Positions 22,666-35,323 of a stretch of DNA of 64,000 nt are shown here, one piece after another (position 1 is the stretch's first letter; each line of letters begins with the position of its first letter). A model generated the notes under the pieces. That model worked only from the letters and a program-made list of their open reading frames with translations, did no database searches and was not told the DNA's origin. Origin of the DNA: Poa pratensis. Its lineage: Eukaryota; Streptophyta; Magnoliopsida; Poales; Poaceae. The stretch is taken from the NCBI GenBank assembly GCA_947311845.1, contig CAMZMU010000063.1, positions 54,674,337 through 54,738,336 of the forward strand. The letters run 5' to 3'. The position numbers were made by a program, and so were the translations under genes.

Positions 22666-23920
22666 TTATGAGTAAAAGGGTCGGAGTAGAGCTACATTGC
22701 AGGGTCGTTTGGTCTCCTCTCCGGATTTGTCCATCCTGTTCTTCATTGGTTTCTGTGCATCTATAAGATAGTAGGCATCATTGTGTAGAGCCTTGCTCAC
22801 AATGAATGGTCCCTCACATGGAGGTGATAACTTGTGCATGCCAGCTTTGCGCTGCACCAGTCTAAGCACCAAATCTCCTTCTCGGAATACCCGAGGGCTG
22901 ATCTTCCGGCTATGATAGCGTTGGAGATTTTGCTGATATATCACTGACCGAGACAAGGTCAGCGCTCTTGCTTCTTCGAGCAAATCAACACCGTTTTCCC
23001 GAGCTTCTTTTGCCTCGGTTTCAGTGTACAACACCACTCTCGGCACGTCATATTCTAGGTCGGTCGGCAAAACTGCTTCTGCTCCATAGACCAGAAAGAA
23101 TGGCGTATAGCCAGTTGAACGATTCGGTGTGGTCCTTAGACCCCACAATACTGCCGAATTCTCTTTTCAGCACAGAACCGAGCAAATTCTCCCACAGCAA
23201 AGTTTGTGCAATTATCCGAGATAATGCTATGGGGGTAACCATATCTCAAATGATGTTCTTCAAAAAGGACACAGCTGTGTGGCCATCACACTTTCTGATT
23301 GGCTTCACCTCGATCCACTTGGTGAACTTGTCCACCATTACCAGCATATGAGTCATGTTACCTCGGGCTAGCTTGAATTCCCCCACCATATCCAGACACC
23401 AAACCGCAAAGGGCCAAGTGATTGGAATTGTCTTGAGTGCCGAAGCTGGCAGGTGGATCTTCTTAGCAAATCTCTGACATCCCTCACATTTTCGGACGAT
23501 ATCTTCTACCTGATTCAAAGCATTGGGCCAATAAAATCCATGCCGGAATACTTTAGCCACCAAGGCTCTTGAGGAAGCATGATGACCACACTCTCCTTGA
23601 TGAATCTCCAGGAGCATCTCTTGCCCTTCCTGCGGCTCAACACAGCGTTGCAGTACCTCGGTCACACTTCTTTTGTATAACTCCTGGTTGATGATGGTGT
23701 ATGCCTTGGATCTTCTTTGCACTTGCCTGGCCTCAACTTCATTACTTGGCAAACTTCCATCCATCATATACGCCATTATAGGTTGTGCCCATCCCGGCAC
23801 AGGACGCACAGGAAATACCGGATCATCCACCTCCATGAGATCAACCGACATTGCCTCTTCCGACATCCACTGGTCAGTCCCCGAGTTCTGCCAACTAGTC
23901 CCGGGCTCTCCCAAATGCAC
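22666..23920 (-). pseudogene. Gypsy integrase, deleted in the catalytic core
   Basis: The integrase would join the DNA copy to the chromosome. The frame 23920-23246 holds the zinc-binding H2C2 segment (GECGHHASSRA ... RKCEGCQRF) and the first catalytic Asp (WCLDMVGEF). A second Asp-containing stretch (SDNCTNFA) follows after a frame change. Near 23150 the sequence jumps directly to the C-terminal part (LRTTPNRSTGYTPFFLVYG). The segment that normally carries the catalytic Glu, expected at roughly 55-60 residues, is missing. The 23148-22666 frame gives the C-terminal domain, ending just before the repeat spacer. This integrase cannot be active. Confidence 0.85.
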
Positions 23921-24662
23921 CCGACATCGACGTCCATGAGAACAGCTCCAGATTCCGGTTTCGCCGGGATAAAGATTGACTCGGACTCGGGCGACGGTTT
24001 GATTGATGGCTTCCTCAGATGCTCCAAGGATATGCCGGGTGGGATTGGATCCCTAGATGAACCTAGCTTGGACAGTACATCGGCGGCTTCATTTTCTGTC
24101 CGAGGTATATGCTTGAACTCGCAACCTTCAAAGAACCCCGAGATCTTCTGCACATGAAACCGATATAACGCCATGTTGGCGTCCAGAGCATCCCAATTTC
24201 CCGAGGCTTGTTGCACTACCAGATCCGAGTCTCCGAAGCATTCAATCCGGCGATACCAATTTCCTTGGCCACGTTGAGCCCATGAACAAGTGCCTCATAC
24301 TCGGCCACATTGTTAGATGCCGCAAAATGAATTTGCAACACATATATCAATTGACCCCGCTTTGGCGAGGTAAGGACTACCCCGGCACCTAAACCAATTT
24401 TTGTCTTGGAGCCATCAAAGTGCATTCTCCAGTAATTGGAGTCAGGCAATGGTGGCTCATACTGCATCTCTGCCCAATCCACAAAGAAATCGGGCAGTGC
24501 CTGAGATTTGATGGCAACTCTTCTTTCATAATGAGGCGTATAAGGAGCCAGCTCAATGGCCCATTTGGCTACTCGGCCACTTGCATCTTTGTTACCAATG
24601 ATTTCCGAGATAGGAGCCGCACATACCACTGTGATTGAATGCTCTTGGAAGTAATGTTTCAA
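23776..24662 (-). pseudogene. Gypsy RNase H region
   Basis: Two frames (24662-24216 and 24216-23776) form one RNase H domain split by a frameshift. Visible motifs are WRMHFDGSKTKIGLGAGVVL with the first Asp, NNVAEYEALVHGL with the Glu, and EFKHIPRTENEAADVLSKL near the end. RNase H removes the RNA strand after reverse transcription. Another frame change and a TAG (24743-24745) separate it from the reverse transcriptase. Confidence 0.85.
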
Positions 24663-24742
24663 CTTTTGGCTGCCATATAGACACCATAAGCCATTTTCTG
24701 ATAGTGAGGATAATTTTGCTTGGACAATGAGATCACCTCGCT

Positions 24743-25795
24743 CTAATAATATACCGGCCTCTGCACGGTTTTGCCATCTTCTTCTCGCTCCACCACCACT
24801 ACTGCACTCACAACTCGGTCTGTGGCTGCAATGTAGAGCAACATCGGCTCTTTGGGTAACGGTGAGGCCAATATCGGCGCAGTTGCCAACATCTTTTTTA
24901 GGTCATTGAACGCCGCATCCGCTTGTGGGGTCCACATGAAACTATCACTTTTCTTCATTAGCTGGTATAAAGGCAATGCCTTTTCTCCCAACCTACTGAC
25001 AAACCGACTTAAGGATGCCAAGCAACCAGTGAATTTCTGGACATCCTTGAGACACCTTGGCAACTTCATGCTTTCAATAGCACGGATTTTTGTCGGATTT
25101 GCCTCGATACCTCGGCTTGACACGAGGAAACCGAGTAACTTTCCTGCCTGTACACCAAATGTGCACTTGTCCGGGTTAAGTTTCAACCGGAATCTCCTCA
25201 AGTTCGCAAATGTTTCTCTAAGATCATCAATTAGTGTGGCTTTTTCCTTAGTTTTGATGACGATATCATCGACATATACCTGCACATTTTTGCCTATTTG
25301 ATTGTGCAAGCATTTTTGCATACACCTCTGATAAGTAGCACCAGCATTTCTCAAACCAAATGTCATAACACGAAAGCAATAAGCCCCGTATGGGGTAATG
25401 AAAGCAGTTTTCATTTGATCAACAGGGTTCAACGGTATCTGGTGAAAACCAGAATATGCATCTACAAAGGATAGCAGCTCACACCCGGCTGTGGAATCGA
25501 TCACTTGATCAATCCGAGGCAGCGGGAATGGATCCTTAGGACATGCCTTGTTCAAGTTGGTGAAATCAATACACATGCGCCACACAATGGCCACATTCGG
25601 GTTTTCTTCCTTTTTCTTTTCAACCAAGCCCGGGTTAGACAACCAGTCCGGGTGCAGCACCTCCATGATGAAACCAGATTCAAGTAATTTGGCAAGCTCA
25701 TCGCCTATTACTTTTCTCCTCTCATCCGAGAGACGTCGCATTGGTTGCTTCACCGGTTTCATATCCGGTCTGACGAACAAAGAGTGCTCAGCCAA
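24743..25795 (-). pseudogene. Gypsy reverse transcriptase
   Basis: This 350-codon open stretch copies element RNA into DNA in intact relatives. Motifs in order are WRMCIDFTNLNKACPKDPFPLP, SFVDAYSGFHQI (catalytic Asp), GAYCFRVMTFGLRNAGATYQR and VYVDDIVIKT (YVDD box), then GFLVSSRGIEANPTKI and the connection. The frame is open upstream to an in-frame TAG at 25880-25882 that interrupts the link to the protease part. The domain itself looks intact and is the best-preserved segment of this element. Confidence 0.92.
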
Positions 25796-26073
25796 CTCCC
25801 TCGGAACACCTGGCAGGTCATGATTTGACCATGCAAAGATATCCCGATTCTCACGGAGGAAGTGACTGAGCTCGCCTTCCTATTTCTCAGGTAACTCGGT
25901 ACCAATGATGACGTTGTGCTCTGGGAACGCCGGGTCAACATTGATCTTCTTTCTCTCCTTCGGCACCTGGAACGCCGCATTTTGCTCCGGGTTAGCCATA
26001 CCCGGCATACCGAGTTGCGCGGACTGGGCCAGCGCCACCACTTCATGGATTCTCTTTTTCTCCGCAGCAATGA

Positions 26074-26943
26074 TTAATGACTCGGCCAGACAAGAACCAG
26101 CCGAGGCGCATTCCATGGAACGCTTATAGTTCCCCGAGATGATAATGATGCCATTAGGACCCGGAGTTTCATCTTGAGGTAACCCACATGTGTAGATATC
26201 ATGAACTTTGCTAGCGCGGGTCTACCGAGTAAAGCATGGTATGGACTTTCGAGGTCCACCACCTCGAACTGGATGCTCTCAGTTCTGCAGTTGTCCTTGG
26301 TGCCGAATAACACATCAACCCAAACTTTGCCCATAGGTGCACATGAGACACCAGGCACTATACCATGGAAGGTTGTATGACTCGGCTGCAACATGTTTGC
26401 CGAGATGCCCATCTTCACCATGGTGTCTCGGTACATGATGTTGATGCTGCTCCCATTGTCAATGAGAACCCGGGTGAACCTGACATTGATGGTGGGCCCG
26501 ATGAATGTCGGATCCACAACTAGAGCGTAACCTCCCGGGCTTGGCATGATCCGAGGATGATCATCTATGCTCCAACTGACCTTCTGATCGGCCCAGTTCA
26601 TATATTTCGGCACAGCCGGCATAACGGCGTTTACCTCCATCGCACGCCGGTGCAAGCTCTGCTTGTCAGTTGGTTCGGTCACAAAGATCACATAGCTCTG
26701 ATGAGCTTCTCTATACTCACCCTGGCGATACTCTGCCTGGCGACTGGGACCGGCATTGCCGCTGTTGCCCCCGACATTTACTTGGTTGACAGGTTTCGGA
26801 GCTGTAGGCCTCGGTGGAAGCGCATTCACGGGAATAGTGTTTGCCCCGGTGAGTGGTGCAGGCCTCTGCATGGGAGATCTCTGAGGTGCTCCCACCTGAT
26901 TTCCTCCGGATCCTCCCCTTCCTTCAACGTGCGCTGATACCAA
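26074..26943 (-). pseudogene. Gypsy aspartic protease region
   Basis: The retropepsin active-site loop appears as VLIDNGSSINIMY, with the flanking ALLGRPALAKF motif about 80 residues later. The domain would cleave the Gag-Pol precursor. It sits between Gag and the reverse transcriptase, as in other plant Gypsy elements. Frame changes at both ends detach it from the neighbouring domains. Confidence 0.85.
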
Positions 26944-29102
26944 CTACACTGCCGGGTTGAATGATTAGCTGGCATGCGAGGATCATTCGTGTGATAGCTG
27001 CAGGGCCCATCCAGCATTGCTTCATATGTTAATCTCGTCTTCTCCTCCCAAGGCTTCCTCTGGTCACTCCACTGTTTCTTCCCATCCGAGCTTTGGCCCC
27101 ACGTAGGACCACTGTTCTTTTGACGCTGGCTATTGCCGGCATCTGGCTGATCTTGATTAACAGCAGCAACTTGATTCGAACCGTACCGGTGATCCGGCCG
27201 GTCCTCTCTTCTCTTGTTCTCGAAATCTTGATGGTCACCTCGCCTGGATGGTCCAGGTCCATTGTTGCCGGGGTATCTTCTACTCGGTTCTACCGAGTTT
27301 AGTAAGGGCTGCATCGGATCACCCAACGCATAGCTATCCGCAATCCGGATTGTCTCGGCCAAGGTGGCTGGCATTTCCCTCTGCAACTTCTGCCAGAGCA
27401 TGGAGCCGTGTCGGCACCCTTGAGCAAACCATGAAATGGCCTGTGCCTCAACAACTCCTTCACAGGAATTGCGAACAGTACTCCACCGGGTCAAGTAATC
27501 CCGGTCAGTTTCATCATTCCTCTGCTTGCACATGGCAAGCTGCTGAGACGATTCGGTCTCTTGTACGTGCTGGAGAAATTGCTAACAAAGGCTTCTTCAA
27601 AGTCCAGCCAACAGTCAATACTGCCCTCTCGTAGATTGTTCAGCCAGATCCGAGCTGGCCCTTCCAACATTTGCGGGATATATCTTACTGCCCAACGGCA
27701 GTTTCCTCCCGCAATATGCACTGCCGACACATAATCTGTCAGCCAGTCTACCGGCTTAGTGCTGCCGTCATATGTCTTTGTACCCGGTTCAACTGAAAGT
27801 GATGCACCGGTGGCTCCCTCATGATCCGAGGTCCAAAGCATGCAGGGCCAGGTGGGCCCTGCTCTTCCAGCATCTCGGACATATAGATCCTGTCCAACTT
27901 GTAGCGTGCATCATTTGCTGACAGCTGGCGAGGTCCCAACCGGGATCCCAGCGCACTTTCATATCTCTGATACCCGGCTCTCTCCATAGCCGAGTAACCA
28001 TCATCATAACGGTTTGCCACCTGGTCACCACCGTGCAGCTGCTGAACACACGCGACATTTTGTGTCGGATACCGAGGTGGATAACCTCGGCCAGCCGAGT
28101 TACTTCTTCCGGCACCTGGATTGCCCGAACGGGATTGCTCTTACCCCGGCCGACACTGCCTTGCACGACTAACTGTTTTTCGGCATACGCCGGATCATAC
28201 GTCTGCATCTGCTTATTTTTACCGGAGTTTACACTCCGGTCACGATCTCCACCGACATGCGGTGATGAAGCTTGCCCCTTAGATCTTTCACTGGCTCCCC
28301 TAGCCGAGTGAACTATCCCGGACCCACCTGCAGCTGTGTTACCCTTAAGATAGACCTCATTCTGCCACACAGCAACACCTAGTAGCTCATTAACTCGATC
28401 TTGCTGCCTACGGAGAGCTTCTCCGGATGAACCAGATAACTCGGCTCTTGCTGCCTCGGCAGCTCTAAGAGTCTTACCAGGGGAACTATACTTGGGCTTT
28501 TCAGCCGACATGTGACTAGGAGTTTTACTAGAACTTGATCTACCATCTCTAGCAATCTCGGCATTGAGGCCTTTGCCCCTTTGACGCACTTCTTCTAAGC
28601 GCTTAGGATGAGTAGCTATCGGAGTAAAACCATGAGCTTGGTTATACTCACGGAGGGTTATCCCGAACTCTCTCCTCATCTCGGCCATTGCGATAGCCTC
28701 CTGATGCAGGTTCTGCCGATACAACTCCAACTCGGCCTCCGTTTGGGCGGCATCTGTACCGGTAGCTACCGGCACAGCCAGCTTCTCTATCATCTCCTCG
28801 AGAGGAGCAGGCCTGACCGCACCTGGGATGTGCCGACCGGGTCGAGGAGGTTCTCCACCCTCTCCAGCGGCACTTTCGCCGATCTGGTGACCTTGGGGGC
28901 AGGTTTGCCGGCATCTCCTTTGCTGGGGCCACCCACTGAGCCGGTCATCATGACCTCTGCGCAGCTCCCGAGGCGAGCAGTATGCCGGCCGCGAGCTGCA
29001 CAGACAGCAGGGGGATCTTCCGCTACAAGCACCTGCTCGGGGTACTTGCAGAAAAACTCGGTGGCGACGTAGACCTCGAACGTCCCAAAGGTGACGAGGC
29101 AA
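26826..29102 (-). pseudogene. Gypsy gag, split over several frames
   Basis: Gag builds the cytoplasmic particle. The conserved core is in frame 27841-27491 (KTYDGSTKPVDWLTDYVSAV, EGPARIWLNNL, FVSNFSSTYKRPNR) and continues in frame 27533-26826 (DRDYLTRWSTVRNSCEGV, QGCRHGSMLW). The N-terminal part is in frame 29102-27819, with a helical stretch (AELELYRQNLHQEAIAM) and Ser/Lys-rich linkers. A likely ATG lies near 28953, just downstream of the leader. At least four frame switches occur. Confidence 0.85.
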
Positions 29103-29255
29103 CCGTTCCTCGGGAGCGGCCTGCTGCCGAAGCAGCCCGCGTTGTCGCTGATGAAGTTCAACGAGCCGAGTCTGTGGACAAGGCCACTGACCACGCGCTC
29201 GCCCAAGGCGATGATGGAGCCCGTCCGGATGAACACACCAGCCAGCGCCGCTGTT

Positions 29256-29273
29256 AGCCCACGGTGGGCGCCA
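29256..29273 (-). other. Primer binding site-like sequence of the Gypsy element
   Basis: Two bases inside the upstream LTR, minus strand, TGGCGCCCACCGTGGGCT. TGGCGCC matches the CCA end of several plant tRNAs, and this version is common in grass Gypsy elements. Confidence 0.65.
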
Positions 29274-29275
29274 AC

Positions 29276-30270
29276 TGTCGTGGTGTGACCACGGCAGATG
29301 CCATAGGATGGCTTGAGTTGGGGCCGATGGACGCTGGTGATACCGGGGAGAGCTAGCGCGCTAAGGAGCGCACACAGAAGACACGAAACACACCGCGATC
29401 TACCCAGGTTCAGGGCCCTCGTGAGGAGGTAAAACCCCTACTCCTGCCTGTCTCTCTCTATGTATCTCTGAATCACAAGTACAAGCTGCTCCTCGAGCTG
29501 TATGATCTAGCAATGGAAATGAGCACAAGGTAAAAAATGCAGCTATGGGGTGAAATGTCTCACAGGGGTTCGTCCCTCACGCAGGAGGGGGTGAAGCCCT
29601 ATTTATAGGCCAAACCGAGGTGTTGTCTAATCTCGGCACTGTAGCCACTGGCACCGTGTCAGCAGCGTGCTCATGATGGTGGCCTCTGCCACGCACACGT
29701 ACGCCTGTGCCAGCAGCGTGGTCATGATGGTGCCTCTGCCACGGACAGGACGTGACCTGCCGTGCCTGTTATCTGCTCCCATGCCTTGTTATCTGCTCCC
29801 ATGCGCGCCGGTGTCAGAGATAAGTATGCCTGTCACCTCAAACCTGCACCATTCCTCTGCCACGCTCCCGTGTCAGGCGGGAAGTGACCGCTGCATTGAC
29901 TTCCAACCGGATTAACGCGCCTCTTCTCTTTAACCCGGCATGGACATGCCGGATTCCCTTTCCTTGATTATTCTCCCCTGCACATAAGATAGAACACGAA
30001 GATACCGACATTCACATGTCGGTTAGCATATGTCGGTCAGTATATGTCGGATTGCTCCAGAGTCATATCTCGGCCCCTTCTGGGCCTGGTTATCTCGGTC
30101 AGCTCCAACACAATACCTCAGACCCTTCCGGGCCTTGCTATCTCGGTTTACTTCAGCACCGTATCTCGGCCCCTTCTGGGCCTTGCTGTCTCGGTTTCTC
30201 TATACCTCGGTCCACTCTTGGACACAGCTTATACCATATCATGACCCTACCCCGGGGTAGCCCCCCGACA
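29276..30270 (-). repeat. Gypsy LTR, right copy (5' LTR in element orientation)
   Basis: 995 bp, about 99% like the left copy by eye. TATA box TATAAATA on minus at 29600-29607. The terminal hairpin has one mismatch here. This LTR should drive gag-pol. Confidence 0.95.
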
Positions 30271-30379
30271 CCAAATGAGTGATAAGTAACCATAACATGA
30301 GTTCATGAATCATATCGAGAAAACAAACATGGGTTCCCCAAACATTAAGCAGAGAGAGGAAACAAAGAGAAACTAATCA

Positions 30380-33180
30380 CATCTTCCGTCATCCACTTCA
30401 TCTGGTTTCTGTATAGAACCCAACATCACCCACGGCGCTTCATGCTCCAAGATTTGTTTCCTTGTTTTCTCCAAAGCTCCATTCGAGGCACCCACAGCGC
30501 CCAACTTCTCCGTATCATACGACCGCCGTTGCCTCCTTCTCTAGTAGCTTAGCACATATAATGATAGTGTCCCTTGCGTCATTCACTTGCAACGAACTCG
30601 ACCATTGAATCCAATAGCATATCTTGAGAATGACTTAAATTGGTAGAGCCAAAAGCTTATTTTAAAAACAAGCCAAATTCCTTTCTTTCCATGTCCCCCA
30701 AAAAATAGTTGCTACCCCTCACTGTTACCAAATTCCTCTTCTTTTCTCATAGCTTTTCAACCAGAATACACATGTCAACACCTGCAAACTAACAATTAAT
30801 GCCAAAAGCACAACTCACCACATTCCAAACGTATCTACCTACAGGACACGGGAAAAAGAGATGTGATACGGATACATTGTTTCCACAAAAAAATGGACAT
30901 TGAGATTCACATCTCCCGCCTCTATATATCAACACATTTTTTGGTTAGGATACTCTTTTTAAGTACTACCCAGAGGAAAGTGTTGACTCTCAATGTGAGC
31001 TTGGTTTTCTTCATGAAGTTATAAGGCACGGTAAAGCAGCTTTGTATTGTTGAATAAAATGATTTAACTGTAAACCCCAAAATTTGGTACGCTTCCATAC
31101 CAATCTGTTAGGTTCCTCGTCTAAAAACACAATATAACACTTTTGCATGCGGGTTTATCCGTTCTTTCCCAATCACATCAACCAGAGCTCTCCTAGATCT
31201 CATAGATGCAATGTGTTGATAAATGTTTGATTAACTTTAGCTTTCTTATTAAGAGATACACCAAAAAAAAATTGGGTATCCCATAGGTCAAATAGTTTCA
31301 CAATGTCAATGATCTTACAACATATCAAAAAATTATTTAATCTCCATCAAGCCATGCCGATAATGGGAATTCCTAAGTTGAGCTTGGACCTGACCAAGAT
31401 TTTGGTATTTCAAACAAATTTTGTGTCATAATCTACTGCCACAAATCCAACTCCTTTACAAACTTTCCACAACTATTTACAAAGTTTGTTTACCAAAATA
31501 TCGCCGGGGTGGGGAGGGGTATAGGGATCTCCAATCTAGAAGTAACGAATGTTGCTTTACAATTTTTGAGTTTCCTAAATGCTACTCCCTCCGTTGCTGT
31601 TTATAAGGCCTATAGTTTTCTCTAAAAAGTCAAACTTGACTAACTATGACCAAGATTTTAGAAAATATTATTAGCATTTAAAATATCAAATCAGTATCTT
31701 TAGATTCATCATGAAGTATCTTTACATTTTATTTTCCTAGCATTTAAAATATTGATAGTTTTTTCTATAAAATATTTGTCAAAGTTAGTCAAGTTTGACT
31801 TTCCAGAGAAAGGAACGGAGGGATTATTTAATTTAGTCCTTATCTCCACTGCATAGAAAATATGTTGTAGTTCCATGTATTGTCCCTCAAGACTCCACAT
31901 GCAGTCCAAAAACATACAACATGTATATAGGGACACTAGAGATTGATGAGTTAATTATAATAGTCCTTCCACATATATGCAGCATCTTCCCCATGCCAAA
32001 ACCCTATTGCCCCATTTTCTCTTCATTTAGTCTCAGTTCACTCAACTTAATCTTGTTATCATCAACAGGAAACCCCAAGTATTTCATGGGGTGTTTGCAT
32101 GCCAGGATATACTCAAAAGTACTTGAGTTGATTTCAACTTGGCCAACACAATAAATATCGCTTCTGGAATTTTTTTTGAGACTTGGCATTTTCTTAAACA
32201 ATCATAAAATGACTTTGAGATTTCTTGCTTGGCTTTGATTATTTTCTAGTAAGAGGATGGTATCATGTGCATTTTGTAAGGATAGCCACCCCCATTAGTC
32301 AAATATGTAGCCGAACCCATCAGTAGTCCTTGCTTTTGGGTCCTACCTATATATAAACATTGTCAGCGCATCAACATCAATATCTAAGAGGAGTGTATAC
32401 AATGGGTCTCCCTGCTTCAAACACTGATAGGTATGGACACAGGGAACAATTTCTCCATTAACTTCTACTCCGGGTTTCCCACTTGTTACAACCTCATTAC
32501 ACAATCAATCCAAAGGGAAACCCTTCATTATCATCACTTGAACTAGAAAGGGCCATTTGATTTTGTCAAAAGGCCTTCTCTGAGGTTAATCTTAAAGAGA
32601 AATCCTGATTTTTTTTTATTATGTAGGTCACTATTATTTTCATGCCCAACACACACACCTTCCATGATGTACCTCTTTCAGAAAAGATTTGTGTGATTCC
32701 CTAGTAACTCCAGGAATAACCAAATAAACAAATATATTCTCTTGAACCTTAGTTGAAAATTTCAAACACAAATTCATGACGCATATGGGTATGTATTTTT
32801 TAATTATGTCAACATCTTCACCTTTAGGGACCAAGGTAATTATCCCATAGTCAGTTCTAGAGACATATAGATTACTATCATAGAAATCTTCTAGGAAACC
32901 AAACGTGTCATCTTTTAGCAGTCCCAGTTTTTGCTGAGAGAAATCAGCATTAAACCCATTCGAGACAACTGCTTTTTGTGTGGCCATTTCAAACACTGCC
33001 TTTTTCAATTCTTCCACAGTGAAATTTTTTAAGTAAAAAAATCATTGACCTCATTTGATATCCTACTGGTTGCAGCAGTATTCTGCTGGGTTATTTTCTC
33101 CTGCAGACACCCCTTCCTCATGATTAAGTTTTATAATTGTTGTCTTCCTCCTTCTGCCATTAGCTTTTGCATGATAGTAT
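30380..33180 (-). pseudogene. LINE remnant: reverse transcriptase to zf-RVT
   Basis: Read on minus, the stretch starts with NGRRRKTTIIKLNHEEG, a typical LINE pre-RT motif. It then gives an RT N-terminal block (33017-32640: EELKKAVFEMATQKA, NYGIITLVPK-like and YIPICVMNLCLKFSTKV). Further down are MKYLGFPVDDNKIKLSELRL and finally a zf-RVT piece near 30900 (FCGNNVSVSHLFFPCPVGRYVWNVV). Many stops and shifts disrupt it. A Stowaway MITE sits inside. The Gypsy element inserted close to its 3' end. Confidence 0.75.
31583..31826. mobile_element. Stowaway MITE (about 244 bp)
   Basis: TA-flanked ends CTCCCTCCGTTGCTGTTTATAA and the worn partner GGAACGGAGGGA. Subterminal AAAAAGTCAAACTTGACTAA is mirrored by TTAGTCAAGTTTGACTTT. 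It is nested in the LINE remnant. Confidence 0.85.
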
Positions 33181-34144
33181 TTTTTCTGAACGAAGATTAC
33201 ATCATCTCTTTGTACTAGTATTGTTTTTGCGGGTAGCATCTCTTTATGGTATAGTATACTACCTAGTAGTTGTAATAGAGTACTTAACTTAGGTCATGTG
33301 TAGGGGTTCCTTTAATTGTGAGCTAGATCTACTAGTCGGGGCAAGAAACCAAAATAGGAGTACGGACGCGCGATTAACTATACATGGACCCTAATTAATC
33401 TCGCAAACAGTGCAAGATGTGGAGAGTAATCAAGATCTCCGCCAATGGGACTACTAATGATGGTTTATGCCTCGAGGTGACGGAAGAGCCGTGATTCCGG
33501 CATATACAAACCCATTTCTGCCTCGCAGGAGACACCTCTCGGGCCTGGCCAAGAAGCGGGGGACATGGCCGTGGAGAACCGCGATCCAGCCGGCCGGGAA
33601 CAATCATTGGCGCCATTGGAGCCGCTCTGAAAACTGCAAACTGAGCGAAGAGCGCGCTCGCCTGCCGCCGGTTCGCATCCTTTGGCGGAAGCTGGCTCGA
33701 GACCACGAGTGAGGATTCCTTCCACGCCAGCGGCATCGTACCGGTGCGATACATTATGCAGCTAACTGGTTCGAAGGAGCTGCAATTTTCTATCCTAGAT
33801 TGTACTGCTACACAGCTAAGCTCAGGCGGAGGCTGGCCTTTGGGTCCTCCAAAGAGTACCCCATCTTCTGGGGGCACCAAGGAGCGGAACTGAGCCGGCG
33901 ATGGAGTGGAGTGAGTCCTTTTTAATGTCGTGGTGCCGACGCCAGCGCCAGCCGTCGCACGCGCAGGCCGCAGGTATCTTTGAGCGTATGCTTCCGGCCG
34001 GCGGACGGCGTGTGCAGAGGTGGATCCACGTGGACCAGCTGCGTCGCTACTCGCCGTGCCCCGCCGCCCTATCTTGGCGCCCAGCCAGCCCGGCCTTGGA
34101 GCAGAGGAATCCGAATCTTTCTCTTCGTGGCCTGCGGGCGGTAC
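33181..34144. other. Spacer with a GC-rich block, no recognised gene
   Basis: Between about 33460 and 34150 the DNA is GC-rich and open in several frames on both strands (for example 33395-33880 minus). No domain, codon bias or splice pattern supports a gene. Confidence 0.4.
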
Positions 34145-35085
34145 TAGAATTTCGTTCTCAATTTCGAGTGTCCAACTCGGATGATATTTAAGTGGTTTGA
34201 TATATGAGCCAGCTTTCTAGCGTATGAAATACCAGAGGAAGGATTCTCTACAACGAAATGGTAAAAAGAATACACGGGTGGTCCAAGATTCTAACTTTCT
34301 AAATTATGAGTGAGCAAATACAAAGTTGCATACTTAACCCAAAAAATAAAATAAAAACATAGACTGCATTGCTGCACCATGATCTATAGTATGCCCACCA
34401 ACTTTTCTTTCTACACAAACATTGGCGGACCGTCTATTTGAAACGCCGGTGAAGATACTCTAATTCATTCATGTTCTCGTTCTCAATTTCGAGTGTTCAA
34501 CTCGGATGCTATTTAAGTGGGTGACATTGAGCTCTTGGATCAAGCTTTCTAGCAAATGAAATAACAGAGGAAGCATTCTCTGCAAAATTTGGAAAAGAAT
34601 ATATATGGATGGTCCTAGACTCTTAATTTCTAAATTAAGAGTGGGGAAATACAAAGTTATATACTTAACCCAGAAAATAAAATAAAAACATGAGTGAAAT
34701 TTCTACACCAACTTTTATCCACAAACATATAGATCATGGTGGCCCACCAACTTTTATTTCTACACCAGTATTGTCGGACGGTCTATTTGGAGCGTCGGTG
34801 AAGATACTATAATTTACGTTCTCGTCCTCAATTTCGAGTGTGCAGCTCGGATGATATTCAAGTGGTTGACATATGAGCTCTTGAATCAAGCTTTCTAACA
34901 AATGAAGGATTCTACGAAATAAGAAAAATTACAGGTGGTTTCTGGACTCTTAGTTCTAAATTAAGAATGGACAAATATGAAGTTGTATACTTAACCCAAA
35001 AAAAAATGAAAATAAAACATAAACAAACATTTCTACACCAACTTTTATCCGCAAACTTATAGATCATGGTGTCTAAAACCACCTA
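34145..35085 (+). repeat. Tandem array, about 335-bp units, 2.7 copies
   Basis: The phrase CAATTTCGAGTG opens units at 34159, 34484 and 34829 (spacing 325 and 345 bp). Units share ACTCGGATG, GCTTTCTA, CAAAGTT and TACTTAACCCA(A/G)AAAATAAAAT in the same order. The first two also share CCACCAACTTTT and CGGTGAAGATACT. The third is truncated. Confidence 0.85.
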
Positions 35086-35323
35086 TAGTAATAGTACCAA
35101 TTCATAATTCTCCTTTTAAATAAAAACTTACCGTGAGTAGATTTCCACCCCTTGTTGTCAGAGCACAATGATATATCTTCATGAACAACCAAGCCAAGCC
35201 AAGACAGGAGATGAGCATAGTTTTCTCAAGTAATAGCAGAGGATATGTCAGAGAAAATCGTGGAATCGAATCGTATTTTTAAAACTTTTGTCCTGAATCC
35301 TGATGGTTGTATTTTGGATAACA

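Larger units (their letters stand above)
16266..30270 (-). mobile_element. 14.0 kb Gypsy LTR retrotransposon with antisense gene
   Basis: Two LTRs of 998 and 995 bp (TG...CA ends) bound the element, and CCAAA is duplicated at 16261-16265 and 30271-30275. Gag, protease, reverse transcriptase, RNase H and integrase lie in that order on the minus strand, the Gypsy order. About 5 kb between integrase and the downstream LTR (17264-22660) carries a spliced gene on the opposite strand. This layout is known from Tat-lineage elements such as maize Grande. By eye the LTRs differ at about ten substitutions and a few indels. Gag-pol is broken throughout, so this copy is not autonomous. Confidence 0.95.
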
